From Guyparkeria hydrothermalis (GTDB taxonomy: Bacteria > Pseudomonadota > Gammaproteobacteria > Halothiobacillales > Halothiobacillaceae), in the NCBI RefSeq assembly GCF_023555375.1, contig NZ_JAJSEE010000001.1:372001-436000 (forward strand): a DNA stretch of 64,000 bases, written 5' to 3'. The position numbers and the translations under genes are program-made. This document shows positions 38,563 through 46,860 of the stretch, piece after piece; position 1 is the first letter of the stretch; each line of letters begins with the position of its first letter. The notes below the pieces were generated by a model. The model saw nothing but the letters and a program-made list of their open reading frames with translations, did no database searches and had not been told where the DNA came from.

Positions 38563-40290
38563 ATGGACGCGACCAACTCGTTTATCCTGCTCGGCGCCCT
38601 GCTGCTGTTCACCAGCATCCTCGCCGGCATGGCCTCGTCGCGGTTCGGCTTCCCGCTGCTGCTGATCTTTCTCGGCGTCGGCATGCTCGCCGGCCAGGAC
38701 GGCATCGGCGGCGTGCAGTTCGACGACTTCGAAACCGCCTTCCTGATCGGCAACCTCGCGCTGGCGATCATCCTGCTCGATGGCGGCCTGCGCACGCATA
38801 TCCGCACCTTCCGCGTCGCCCTCAAGCCGGCCCTGTCCCTGGCGACCGTCGGCGTGATGATCACCGCCGGGGCCATGGGCGCGCTGGCCACCTGGCTGAT
38901 GGGTTTCGACTGGTACTACGGCCTGCTGATGGGGGCGATCATCGGCTCGACCGACGCCGCGGCGGTGTTCTCACTCTTGAAGGGCAGCGGCACCCGACTG
39001 AACGAACGGGTCGGCTCCACCCTGGAGATCGAGTCGGGCATCAACGACCCGATGGCGATCTTCCTCACCATCACCCTGCTCGAGGTGATCTCGGCCGGCC
39101 AGTCGCTGTTCGACCCATGGATCCTGGTGTTCCTGGTCCAGCAGTTCGGCATCGGCGCGGTACTGGGTGTCGCCTTCGGCTTTGTCCTGCGCGAGGTGCT
39201 GCGGCGGATCGAACTGGCCGAGGGGCTATATGCGCTGTTGATCGCCTCGGGGGGCTTGCTGTCGTTCGCGCTGATCAACGAGCTGGGCGGCAGCGGCTTT
39301 CTCGGGGTCTATCTCACCGGGCTGGTGATCGGCACGGCGCGCAACCGCGGTACCTTCCACGTGCTGCGCATCATGGACGGACTGGCCTGGCTGGCGCAGG
39401 CGGGCATGTTCCTGATCCTGGGGCTGCTGGTGACGCCCACGGCGGTGCTCGACCAGATCGTGCCGGCGCTGATCCTGGCCTTCGCCCTGCTCCTGGTGGC
39501 CCGGCCGATCGCGATCTGGATCGGGCTGTGGCCGTTTCACTTCAACTGGCGCGAGACCACCTTTATCGCCTGGGTGGGATTGCGCGGCGCGGTGCCCATC
39601 GTGCTGGCGCTGTTCCCGATGATCTACGGCATCCCCGATGCCGAGCGCTTTTTCGAGATCGCCTACGTGGTGGTGATCACCTCGCTGTTGATCCAGGGCA
39701 GCACCGTGCCGCTGGCCGCCCGCCTGCTCAAGGTCGAGGTGCCGCCGCTGGCCGAGCCACGCCAGCGCGCCGATCTGAACCTGCCGATCGAACCGCGCCT
39801 GGAGATGGTGCAGTTCGTGGTGGGCGAGCACACGGACGCCGACGGCGCCGGCCTCGACCGGCTGCCGTTCGGCGAATCGGTCACGGTCGCCGGCGTGGTG
39901 CGCAACCTCGCGTTGCGCAAGGCAGAGCGCGGCTTTCGCTTCCAGGCCGGCGATATCGTGCTGACCATCATCCCCGAAGACATGATCAACGACCTCAACC
40001 GCTTCTTCACCGGCGAACGGCGCAAGAAGGCGGCGCTCGCCGAGCAGACGTTCTTCGGTGCCTTCTCGCTGCGTGGCGGGGCGCGGATCGCCGATCTCGC
40101 CCAGGTCTACGGCATCCAACCGCCCGAGGCGTTGCAGGAGGCGACCCTCGACGAGGCGATCAAGTCGCTGTTGCGCAACCCGCCGGTCGTGGGCGATTCG
40201 GTGGATCTCGATCGCGTCAGCCTGACCGTGCGCGAGATGGAGGGACCCACGATCACCCAGGTAGGTCTCAAGTTCCGCGAGGAGGGTTGA
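38563..40290 (+). CDS. nhaP2: K+/H+ antiporter of the NhaP2/CvrA type
   Basis: 575 residues: a CPA1 sodium/proton exchanger domain with 12-13 helices (about 1-385; ion-binding segments GSTDAAAVFSLL and ESGINDPMAIFL), a TrkA-C regulatory domain (about 400-485) and a CorC/HlyC-like C-terminal domain (about 490-575). This three-part architecture is that of E. coli CvrA (NhaP2), which exports potassium. The ATG at 38563 begins the first helix; GAGAG lies just upstream. Confidence 0.9.
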   Translation: MDATNSFILLGALLLFTSILAGMASSRFGFPLLLIFLGVGMLAGQDGIGGVQFDDFETAFLIGNLALAIILLDGGLRTHIRTFRVALKPALSLATVGVMITAGAMGALATWLMGFDWYYGLLMGAIIGSTDAAAVFSLLKGSGTRLNERVGSTLEIESGINDPMAIFLTITLLEVISAGQSLFDPWILVFLVQQFGIGAVLGVAFGFVLREVLRRIELAEGLYALLIASGGLLSFALINELGGSGFLGVYLTGLVIGTARNRGTFHVLRIMDGLAWLAQAGMFLILGLLVTPTAVLDQIVPALILAFALLLVARPIAIWIGLWPFHFNWRETTFIAWVGLRGAVPIVLALFPMIYGIPDAERFFEIAYVVVITSLLIQGSTVPLAARLLKVEVPPLAEPRQRADLNLPIEPRLEMVQFVVGEHTDADGAGLDRLPFGESVTVAGVVRNLALRKAERGFRFQAGDIVLTIIPEDMINDLNRFFTGERRKKAALAEQTFFGAFSLRGGARIADLAQVYGIQPPEALQEATLDEAIKSLLRNPPVVGDSVDLDRVSLTVREMEGPTITQVGLKFREEG

Positions 40291-40345
40291 TCACCCGGAC
40301 TTGCTCACCCGGGAATCTCGCCCAGCACATCTCAGCCGGGACATC

Positions 40346-40945
40346 TCACCCGGGCTCGAGCAGCCGCGCGACCCGCTCGCGCAGGGCCGGGACCACCTCG
40401 GCCTCGAACCAGGGGTTGTTGCGTAGCCAGCGATTGTTGCGCGGACTGGGATGCGGCAGGGGAAAATGTGTCGGGGCAAGCCGGCGCCAGTCGGCGACGA
40501 CGTCGGTCAGTCGCTGACCGCCCTTGAGCCCGAGGTGCCAGGCCAGCGCGTAGCGGCCGATCACGACCGTGGTTTCCACCTCCGGCATGGCCGCCAGCAA
40601 CGGCCGACGCCAGGTCGGGGCGCACTCGGGTCGCGGTGGCAGGTCCCCGCCCCGGCCGGTGCCGGGAAAGCAGAAGCCCATCGGCACGATGGCGATCGCC
40701 GGGTGGTGGTAGAAGGTCTCGCGGTCGATCCCGAGCCAGTCGCGCAGCCGGTCGCCGCTGGGGTCGTTGAACGGCAGGCCGGTCTCATGCACCCGTCGTC
40801 CCGGTGCCTGGGCGGCGATCAGCAGGCGGGCCTCACGGTGGGCGATGAACACCGGCCGCGGCCCCAGCGGCAGATCCGCCTCGCACAGCCGGCAGGCGCG
40901 AATCTCCGCCTCGAGTTGCTCGAGCGCGACCGGCTCAGCCGGCAT
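40346..40945 (-). CDS. Uracil-DNA glycosylase-family protein
   Basis: 199 residues. The fold's two signatures are present: IAAQAPGRRVHETGLPFND (the GxAPGxxE-type motif I) near residue 47 and LPHPSPRNNRW (motif with catalytic His) near 165. Two cysteines near the N-terminus (CRLC) are not enough for the four-cysteine iron-sulfur cluster of family 4 UDG. The exact base specificity is not clear. The start at 40945 overlaps the end of the HDAC-like gene by 11 bases, so they form one unit. Confidence 0.78.
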   Translation of the reverse strand: MPAEPVALEQLEAEIRACRLCEADLPLGPRPVFIAHREARLLIAAQAPGRRVHETGLPFNDPSGDRLRDWLGIDRETFYHHPAIAIVPMGFCFPGTGRGGDLPPRPECAPTWRRPLLAAMPEVETTVVIGRYALAWHLGLKGGQRLTDVVADWRRLAPTHFPLPHPSPRNNRWLRNNPWFEAEVVPALRERVARLLEPG

Positions 40946-41876
40946 CCCCGTCCAGGGCCTTGAGGTGGGCGAGCACCGAATCTTCCAGCCCCTCGAGATC
41001 GTAGCCACCCTCCAGCAGGGACACCACCGGCAGGTCGTCCCCGCCGGCCGCGGCGATCACCTCGCGGGTGATCCAGGCAAAGTCCTCGTCCTCGAGGATC
41101 CAGCCGCCCAGTGGATCGTTCTTGTGGGCGTCGAAACCCGCGGAGAACAGCAGCAGCTGCGGGCGGAACTCGCGCAGCGTCTCGAACCAGACCGAGTCGC
41201 GCACGCCCTGTCGGAACGCCTTGCCGTCGGTCATGTTGGGCAGGCCGATCGGGAAGCAGTTGTCGGCGATCGGCGGGATGCCCGCATACGGGTAGTACGG
41301 GTGCTGGAAGATCGAGAAGAAGCGCACCGCGTCGCTGTTGGCCACGATCTCCTCGGTGCCGTCGCCGTGGTGGACATCGAAATCGACGATCGCCACCCGC
41401 TCGAGGCCATGGTGGCGGATGGCGTAGTAGGCGGCGATCGAGACGTTGTTGAATACGCAGAACCCGCGCGGCTGGCAGGGCCCGGCATGATGGCCCGGCG
41501 GGCGGGTGGCGAGAAAGGCCCGGCGCTCGGGCCCCGGCAACACGGCATCGACCGCCGCCTTGGCCGCGCCCACCACCCGCCGACTGGCCTCGATGGTGTA
41601 CTCGTTGAGCGAGGTATCGCCGTCGACCCGCAACGCCTGGAAATCGTCGCCTGTTGGCGCCTGGCTGAAGATCGCCTCGACGTAGCGCGGGTCATGGGCC
41701 AGCTCGTAGTCGCTCTTGTCGCCCAACGGGGCCTCGACCCGCGTGTGCCGATCGGCCGGAAAGCGGTCGATGGCCGCCATCACGGCGTCCAGGCGCTCGG
41801 GGCGCTCCGGGTGCGGCAGCATGACGTCGTTCTCGTTTACGTGCTTCCAGCAGACCGGGTGGCTGTAGATCAGCAT
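40935..41876 (-). CDS. Histone-deacetylase-family hydrolase
   Basis: Zinc-dependent amidohydrolase of 313 residues, of the class II HDAC/acetylpolyamine amidohydrolase family. Visible: HPERPERL near residue 22, RPPGHHAGP (catalytic His pair) near 124, GFCVFNN, VDFDVHHGDGT near 163 with zinc-binding Asp and His, FSAGFDAH near 245 with the second Asp, and LLEGGYDLEGL near 290 with the substrate-binding Tyr motif. The natural substrate in bacteria is unknown; acetylated polyamines or acetyl-lysine are candidates. It is followed by the overlapping UDG-family gene. Confidence 0.88.
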   Translation of the reverse strand: MLIYSHPVCWKHVNENDVMLPHPERPERLDAVMAAIDRFPADRHTRVEAPLGDKSDYELAHDPRYVEAIFSQAPTGDDFQALRVDGDTSLNEYTIEASRRVVGAAKAAVDAVLPGPERRAFLATRPPGHHAGPCQPRGFCVFNNVSIAAYYAIRHHGLERVAIVDFDVHHGDGTEEIVANSDAVRFFSIFQHPYYPYAGIPPIADNCFPIGLPNMTDGKAFRQGVRDSVWFETLREFRPQLLLFSAGFDAHKNDPLGGWILEDEDFAWITREVIAAAGGDDLPVVSLLEGGYDLEGLEDSVLAHLKALDGDAG

Positions 41877-42013
41877 GAGGATTCCTCGTCGACGGGTGGG
41901 CGGGCATCGGTCAAATCAAGCACCCGACCCGGCCGTTGTAAAGGAAATCCCGCGGGTATCGAGTGCCTTAACTACCGATTGGGCTACCCATTGCGCACCG
42001 ATTGGGCCACCGA

Positions 42014-42913
42014 TCAGCCCGTCGTGCCGCCGGCCCGCACGGTCAGCACGTCGCCCTTGGACTCGCGCAGGATGTGCTGGGCGACGCTGCCGAGCAGCAG
42101 GTGCCGCAGGCCGGTCTCGCCCTGCGTGCCACAGACGGTCAGGTCGGCGTGGGCATTCACCGCGGCATCGACCACGGCGGTACCGGGGTGGCCGGCGATG
42201 ATGCGGTAGTCGGGCTCGTGGTCGCTGCTCACACCCACCTCGTGGGCAAATTCGCGCAGCCGGTCGTGCAACGCCTGCTCCTGTTCGTCGCGCAGGCGCT
42301 CGTAGGTGTCCGCATCGAGGTAGGTCTCGAACCAGGTCTCGTAGGCATGCACCAGGGTGAACTGCGCCCGCGGCGCCCAGGCCAATGCCGCAGCCAGGGC
42401 CGCCCGGCTGGATTCGGAGAAGTCCACCGCCACCACCACCTTCTGGTAGCTGTGGGTGGGCTCGACCCGCGCAACCAGCACCGGCACGTTGCCGGCCCGC
42501 ACCACCTTCTCCGCGGTGGTGCCGATGAACCAGTCGCGCACCGCGTGTCGACCGTGCGCCCCCACCACGATCAGGCTCGCCTCCATGGACGCCGCCATCT
42601 CGCTGGCCACCGCGGCCGGCTTGCCCAGGCGCGCCTGGACGTCCGACTCGGGCAGCTCGATGGCCAGCTGCCCCGCCGCGTCCTTGAGTTGCGACTGCAA
42701 CCCGGCCAGGGCCTCGCGCAACAGTTCGGCACGCAGGTCGTCCGGGTCGAGGTCCCGACTCTTGACCACCCACCACAGCGGTTCCTCCTGGATGACGTGC
42801 AGTGCGGTCAAGGGACAGCCACGACGCGCGGCCAACTGCATCGCACGGGTAACCGCGACCTCGCTGGCACCGGAGAGGTCACTGGCAATCAGGATAGGGC
42901 AGGACTCGGCCAT
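42014..42913 (-). CDS. Tandem UspA universal stress protein
   Basis: 299-residue soluble protein made of two UspA domains (about 6-155 and 158-298). Both keep the ATP-binding type motif: VVGAHGRHAVRDWFIGTTAEKVVR and VCGTQGETGLRHLLLGSVAQHILR. The form resembles UspE-type double proteins. It is divergent from the DUF1538 operon; the start codons are 149 bases apart. A role in stress or energy-limited conditions is the family's usual one. Confidence 0.9.
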   Translation of the reverse strand: MAESCPILIASDLSGASEVAVTRAMQLAARRGCPLTALHVIQEEPLWWVVKSRDLDPDDLRAELLREALAGLQSQLKDAAGQLAIELPESDVQARLGKPAAVASEMAASMEASLIVVGAHGRHAVRDWFIGTTAEKVVRAGNVPVLVARVEPTHSYQKVVVAVDFSESSRAALAAALAWAPRAQFTLVHAYETWFETYLDADTYERLRDEQEQALHDRLREFAHEVGVSSDHEPDYRIIAGHPGTAVVDAAVNAHADLTVCGTQGETGLRHLLLGSVAQHILRESKGDVLTVRAGGTTG

Positions 42914-43062
42914 GGGTCGCTCCTTGAGTCGGCGATGGGTGTCGGCAATGGCGATGATTGGAAGGTACCATCAGTCGTCATCAGCGTCATGGCGAGCGTT
43001 TGGCGTCGCGACGGCGGTGCTCACCACCTCGAGGAGCAGTCACGGTTTTGCGCGAGCTCACG

Positions 43063-44577
43063 ATGTTCTGGCACACCCTGCTGCACGCCGGCCGCAACCT
43101 GCTGCCGATCGTGCTGGTGGTCGCCGCGTTCCAGCTGTTCGTGCTCCAGTCCGTGCCCGAGGGGCTGACCGGCATCCTGATCGGTTTAGGGGTTGTGGTC
43201 GTTGGCGTGGCGCTGTTCCTTCAGGGCCTGGAGATGGGCATCTTCCCGATCGGCAAGAGCCTGTCGAACGCCTTTGCCCGGCGCGGTTCCCTGCCCCTGC
43301 TGCTGGGCTTCGGCTTTGCCTTCGGTTTTGCGGCGGTGATCGCCGAGCCGGCCCTGATCGCGGTGGCCGAGCAGGCACAGACCATCAGCCAGGGACACAT
43401 CGATGCCCTGACCCTGCGACTGATCATCGCCACCTCCGTGGGGCTGGTGGTCGCCCTGGGGGTGCTGCGTACCCTGCTCGGCTGGCCGATCCACTGGTTC
43501 ATGATCGGCGGCTACATTGCGGTGGTTTCCGTCACCTGGTTCGCCCCGCCCGAGATCGTCGGGCTCGCCTACGACTCGGGCGGCGTGACCACCAACATCG
43601 TCACCGTGCCGTTGATCGCCGCGCTGGGCATGGGGCTGGCCGCCTCGATCAGTGGCCGCAACGTGCTCTCCGACGGCTTCGGCCTGGTGGCACTGGCCGT
43701 GATGGTGCCCATGATCACCGTGCAGGCCTACGGCATCTGGGTCTTCGAGATCGTCGGGGTCGACCCGGGTGCCGACTCGCTGGACATGGCCGCACAAGCC
43801 GATGCCAAACAGGCCAATCTCGATCCGATGGGCATCCTGATGGGGCTGTTGGTCACGCTGCGCGACGTGCTGCCGATCATCGCCGCCGTGCTGTTCTTCC
43901 AGCTGGTGATCCTGCGCCAGCGCATCCCGCATCTCAAGCGCGTGGTGGTCGGCTTTCTGCTGGTGATCCTGGGGCTGTATGCCTTTGTCGTCGGCCTCAA
44001 GCTGGGGTTGTTCCCTATCGGCGAGCGCATGGCCGACCAGCTGATCGCCCGCGACAACGTGATTTTCCTCTACCTGTTCGCCTTCGCCATCGGCTTTGCC
44101 ACCACCATGGCCGAGCCGGCATTGATCGCGATCGGCGACCAGGCCGAACAGGCCGCCCAGGGGCAGATCCGTGCCAGCGTGATCCGGCTGCTCGTGGCCG
44201 TGGGGGTGGCAATCGGCATCACCATCGGCGTGCACCGCATACTGGCGGGGGATTCGATCCACCATTACGTGATCGGCGGTTACGCGCTGGTGATCGCGCT
44301 GACGGTCATCGCGCCGCGCTACATCGTGGCGCTGGCCTATGATCTCGGCGGGGTGACCACCTCGGAGGTGACCGTGCCGCTGGTGACCGCGCTGGGCATT
44401 GGCCTTGCCACCCAGATCGAGGGGCGCGACGCGCTGATGGACGGTTTTGGCCTGATCGCCTTTGCCTCGATCTTCCCGATCGTGACCGTGCTCGGCTACG
44501 CCATATTCGCCGATCTTGCCAACCGCTGGCTGGCAAACCGGCCCACGCGCCGGCCACCGAACGACACATCGACTTAA
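43063..44577 (+). CDS. DUF1538 membrane protein with internal duplication
   Basis: 504 residues with about 12-14 helices in two homologous halves (about 8-225 and 275-490). Each half contains the same series: G-x-x-x-G-x-FPIG, then AEPALIA, then YD-GGVTT-VTVPL, then GR-L-DGFGLIA. The two halves are inverted or parallel repeats, as in many secondary transporters and channels. The family (DUF1538) has no established substrate. The ATG at 43063 is chosen; a TTG at 43048 has a better-placed GAGGAG. It is followed 15 bases on by a PII-like gene and then a CBS gene. Confidence 0.88.
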   Translation: MFWHTLLHAGRNLLPIVLVVAAFQLFVLQSVPEGLTGILIGLGVVVVGVALFLQGLEMGIFPIGKSLSNAFARRGSLPLLLGFGFAFGFAAVIAEPALIAVAEQAQTISQGHIDALTLRLIIATSVGLVVALGVLRTLLGWPIHWFMIGGYIAVVSVTWFAPPEIVGLAYDSGGVTTNIVTVPLIAALGMGLAASISGRNVLSDGFGLVALAVMVPMITVQAYGIWVFEIVGVDPGADSLDMAAQADAKQANLDPMGILMGLLVTLRDVLPIIAAVLFFQLVILRQRIPHLKRVVVGFLLVILGLYAFVVGLKLGLFPIGERMADQLIARDNVIFLYLFAFAIGFATTMAEPALIAIGDQAEQAAQGQIRASVIRLLVAVGVAIGITIGVHRILAGDSIHHYVIGGYALVIALTVIAPRYIVALAYDLGGVTTSEVTVPLVTALGIGLATQIEGRDALMDGFGLIAFASIFPIVTVLGYAIFADLANRWLANRPTRRPPNDTST

Positions 44578-44592
44578 AGAGGACGAACCGCG

Positions 44593-44940
44593 ATGAGATT
44601 TTCCGTACTGGTCGCCATTCTCGCCGAGGACATGGAGGAGAAGGCCATCGAGGTGGCCAAAGCCGCCGGTGCCGGCGGGGTTACCCTGCTCGATGCGCGC
44701 GGTATCGGCGCCGAGGAGAAGAAGACCTTCTTCGGCCTGACCTACGAGGGCAGCCAGTCGGTGCTGCTGTTCGTGCTCGAACGCTCGCTGTCGCTCAAGG
44801 TGATGAAGGCGCTGACCCGGGAACTCGAGCTGACCGAACACTCGCGCGGCGTGGTGTTCACCCTGCCGCTGGAGCACATCGCCGGCATCGAGAACCGGCA
44901 GGTAGAACGATTCCAGGAGAACCTGAAAGATGACCTCTGA
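44593..44940 (+). CDS. PII-like signalling protein linked to DUF1538
   Basis: 115 residues with a ferredoxin-like PII fold: FSVLVAILAEDMEEKAIEVAKAAGAGG at the N-terminus, a T-loop-like stretch (about 40-58, IGAEEKKTFFGLTYEGSQ) and a VLERSLSLKVMKAL helix. The uridylylated Tyr51 context of GlnB is not present. It is therefore a PII-like protein rather than GlnB/GlnK, in line with PII relatives that regulate transporters encoded beside them. It overlaps the CBS gene by 11 bases. Confidence 0.8.
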   Translation: MRFSVLVAILAEDMEEKAIEVAKAAGAGGVTLLDARGIGAEEKKTFFGLTYEGSQSVLLFVLERSLSLKVMKALTRELELTEHSRGVVFTLPLEHIAGIENRQVERFQENLKDDL

Positions 44941-45340
44941 AACCCGCCCCCGACTCGTCGGTGACGTCATGGTCCGCGAGGTGGCGACCATCTCGCCGCT
45001 GGCCACCCTGCGCGATGCCCTGCGCCAGATGCGCCAACGGCAGGTGAAATCCCTGGTGGTCGAGAAGGCCCACGAGCACGACGCCTACGGGATCCTGACC
45101 TACACCTCGATCCTGCGGACCATCGTCGCCGAGGAAGGCGACATCGATCTCGCCAACGTCTATGACGTGATGAGCAAGCCGGCCATTTCGGTGCCCGAGG
45201 GCATGGAGATCAAGTACGCCGCGCGCCTGATGGTCTCCCAGTCGATCCGACGGGTGATCGTGCTTCGGGGCGACACGCTGGTCGGCATCGTCACCATGAG
45301 CGACATCGTCGAGTCGATCATGGAACTGGCCGAGCGCTGA
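44930..45340 (+). CDS. CBS-domain pair protein
   Basis: 136 residues made of two CBS motifs (about 8-65 and 75-132): VGDVMVREVATISPLATLRDAL and VYDVMSKPAISVPEGMEIKYAA. The pair forms a Bateman module that binds adenine nucleotides such as AMP or ATP. No catalytic domain is attached. Overlap with the PII-like gene shows joint translation, so it probably modulates the DUF1538 protein in response to energy state (inference). Confidence 0.88.
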   Translation: MTSETRPRLVGDVMVREVATISPLATLRDALRQMRQRQVKSLVVEKAHEHDAYGILTYTSILRTIVAEEGDIDLANVYDVMSKPAISVPEGMEIKYAARLMVSQSIRRVIVLRGDTLVGIVTMSDIVESIMELAER

Positions 45341-45360
45341 CACATGGACGAATAAACGAG

Positions 45361-45392
45361 AAAGGCGGACCCGTCCGGGCCCGCCTTTTTTG
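45361..45392 (+). terminator. Rho-independent terminator of the DUF1538 operon
   Basis: Stem AAAGGCGG/CCGCCTTT with an inner CCG/CGG pairing and a T-rich tail, 20 bases after the CBS stop codon. The A-rich 5' side means it may also act on the convergent hydrolase gene. Confidence 0.88.
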
Positions 45393-45429
45393 TTTCCACC
45401 CGGCCCGGTCAGGCCGGTTCAACCTCGGC

Positions 45430-46341
45430 TTACTGCCAACCGATGAACGCGGTGGCGGCATCGGCCGCGTCGTAGAGGAACAGGTCACGGAACATGTGAT
45501 CCGCACCGGAGACGACCGTCATCTCGATGTGATCGTCCTCGACCCGCTCTCCCATCTTCTCCTCGAGGTCGGTGACCGTGTCATCGGCGCCGGCGACCAC
45601 GACCAGGGTCTCGATCGAGGTTTCACCCAGCACGGTGGGCGTGTTCATCCGCGGGTCCTCGCGGTAGTAGCTGACCACGCTCGAGGCGGCGGCACGGGTG
45701 TCCGGGCAGTAGATGAAATCCATTTCCATGATCTCGTCGCCACGGCCCTCGTCGACCAGGGCCTCGGCCTTCTCCAGCAGCGGGCCGAGCTCGGTGTCGT
45801 AGTTCGACTGGTAGTCCTTGGCGTAGTAGCCCTCGGACCAGGTCTGCGGGGCGAGCAGCACGGCCTTCTCGACCATCGGGTCGGCCTGGTCGGCGAGGTA
45901 GCGAGCCACCTGGTTGCCGCCACGCGAGTGACCCATCACGGCCAGCCGCTCGGCGCCCTCGCCCTTGAGCCACTCGACCCAGGCGGCGATCTCGTCGACG
46001 GCATCCTCGTGCTTGTGACGATGGGTGGAATCGCAGTCGTACATGCCTTCACGGGCGTCCTGGCCGAGGCTCAGGTTGATGGCCAGCGAGTTGTAGCCGG
46101 CGTCCCGCAGCAATTCCTGCATGCTGCGCATGATCTCCATCTCGCCGTGGGCGAGCGTGCCGTGCACCATGAGCACCACGCCCTCCTCGACCGAGCTGCC
46201 GGGCGCCATTTCCATGTGCCCGATCAGGGTCATGTCGTCATGCTCGAGCTCGACGCGATCGGCCGCTTGAGCCAGGCCGAACGCGCCGACCAACGGCAGG
46301 CAGAGCACCGCGGCGGCGATGCGTTTCATCAGGTTTTTCAT
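45430..46341 (-). CDS. Secreted alpha/beta hydrolase
   Basis: 303 residues with a signal peptide (about 1-26, ending GLAQA). The hydrolase fold shows VLMVHGTLAHG (oxyanion region) near residue 56, the nucleophile Ser in VMGHSRGGNQ near 143, a candidate acid in VAGADDTVTD near 251, and the catalytic His in SGADHMFRD near 281. It resembles DUF3530- or lipase-like secreted hydrolases without a clear substrate. GGGGAG lies upstream. It is convergent with the CBS gene and separated by the terminator. Confidence 0.85.
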   Translation of the reverse strand: MKNLMKRIAAAVLCLPLVGAFGLAQAADRVELEHDDMTLIGHMEMAPGSSVEEGVVLMVHGTLAHGEMEIMRSMQELLRDAGYNSLAINLSLGQDAREGMYDCDSTHRHKHEDAVDEIAAWVEWLKGEGAERLAVMGHSRGGNQVARYLADQADPMVEKAVLLAPQTWSEGYYAKDYQSNYDTELGPLLEKAEALVDEGRGDEIMEMDFIYCPDTRAAASSVVSYYREDPRMNTPTVLGETSIETLVVVAGADDTVTDLEEKMGERVEDDHIEMTVVSGADHMFRDLFLYDAADAATAFIGWQ

Positions 46342-46860
46342 TGTTATCTCCCCTTGGTGGATTTAGGTCATCCGGCGACCGAGTGTAGTCCGGGCGCCAG
46401 GTCATGCCCAGCAATCAAGCCGGCTAAATGATTCGTGGGCTAATGGATTCACGGGTCGAGGATGACGGCCCTGCCGCCAACGGGCACTCGACTGAAGGCC
46501 GTGACGTGACGCGCGTGGTTCAGGCAGACAAAAAAATGGGCAGGTCGCTCCGCGTGGGAACAGACCTGCCCGCAAAACTCACCGCAGGAGGAGTCGATGA
46601 AAACGAAGAGACATCTCAACGCGACTCACCGGCTATGACCGGGACGAGATTCAGGAGTTCCCCGGGTCTCGGTGAATCGGTTGCATGGGCGCATGCCTGG
46701 GACGTGTCTGGGGTTGGGTCGACTCGATCGCCCCGCACCGTCTCCTCGTCTTCATTTGACGAGGTCAGTATAGCGCCTCGTTATGCAAATACAAACGTTT
46801 CGCATTACCTTTTGCGTAGGGAGTTGAGAGCCGGTGCCGATCAGACCCAATGTCAGTCGA
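46342..46860. other. Non-coding stretch between hydrolase and dnaE2
   Basis: 519 bases without a supported long gene. It holds a minus-strand terminator at 46531-46571, a perfect 7-bp inverted repeat CCTCGTC/GACGAGG at about 46744-46764, and a 13-codon frame at 46597-46638 (MKTKRHLNATHRL) behind an excellent GGAGGAG. The right part (46760-46830) is unusually A+T-rich for this window. It could contain a small RNA on the minus strand. Confidence 0.5.
46531..46571 (-). terminator. Rho-independent terminator, minus strand
   Basis: Perfect 9-bp stem GGGCAGGTC/GACCTGCCC with a 16-base loop (46538-46571), followed on the minus strand by ATTTTTT. It is about 290 bases downstream of the dnaE2 stop, so it ends either dnaE2 mRNA or a separate small transcript. 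Confidence 0.75.

Noticed and set aside
40291-40370. Repeated CTCACCCGGG-like segments after the antiporter gene
   Set aside because: Short, few and irregular; no CRISPR-like spacing and no known element.
41960-42006. Short imperfect direct repeat CGATTGGGC-ACC near the UspA gene end
   Set aside because: Only two copies, 23 bases apart, partly in the end of the coding region; no further structure.
43186-45006. 606-codon minus-strand frame opposite the DUF1538 operon
   Set aside because: Antisense to three well-supported genes; composition is that of a GC-rich shadow frame.
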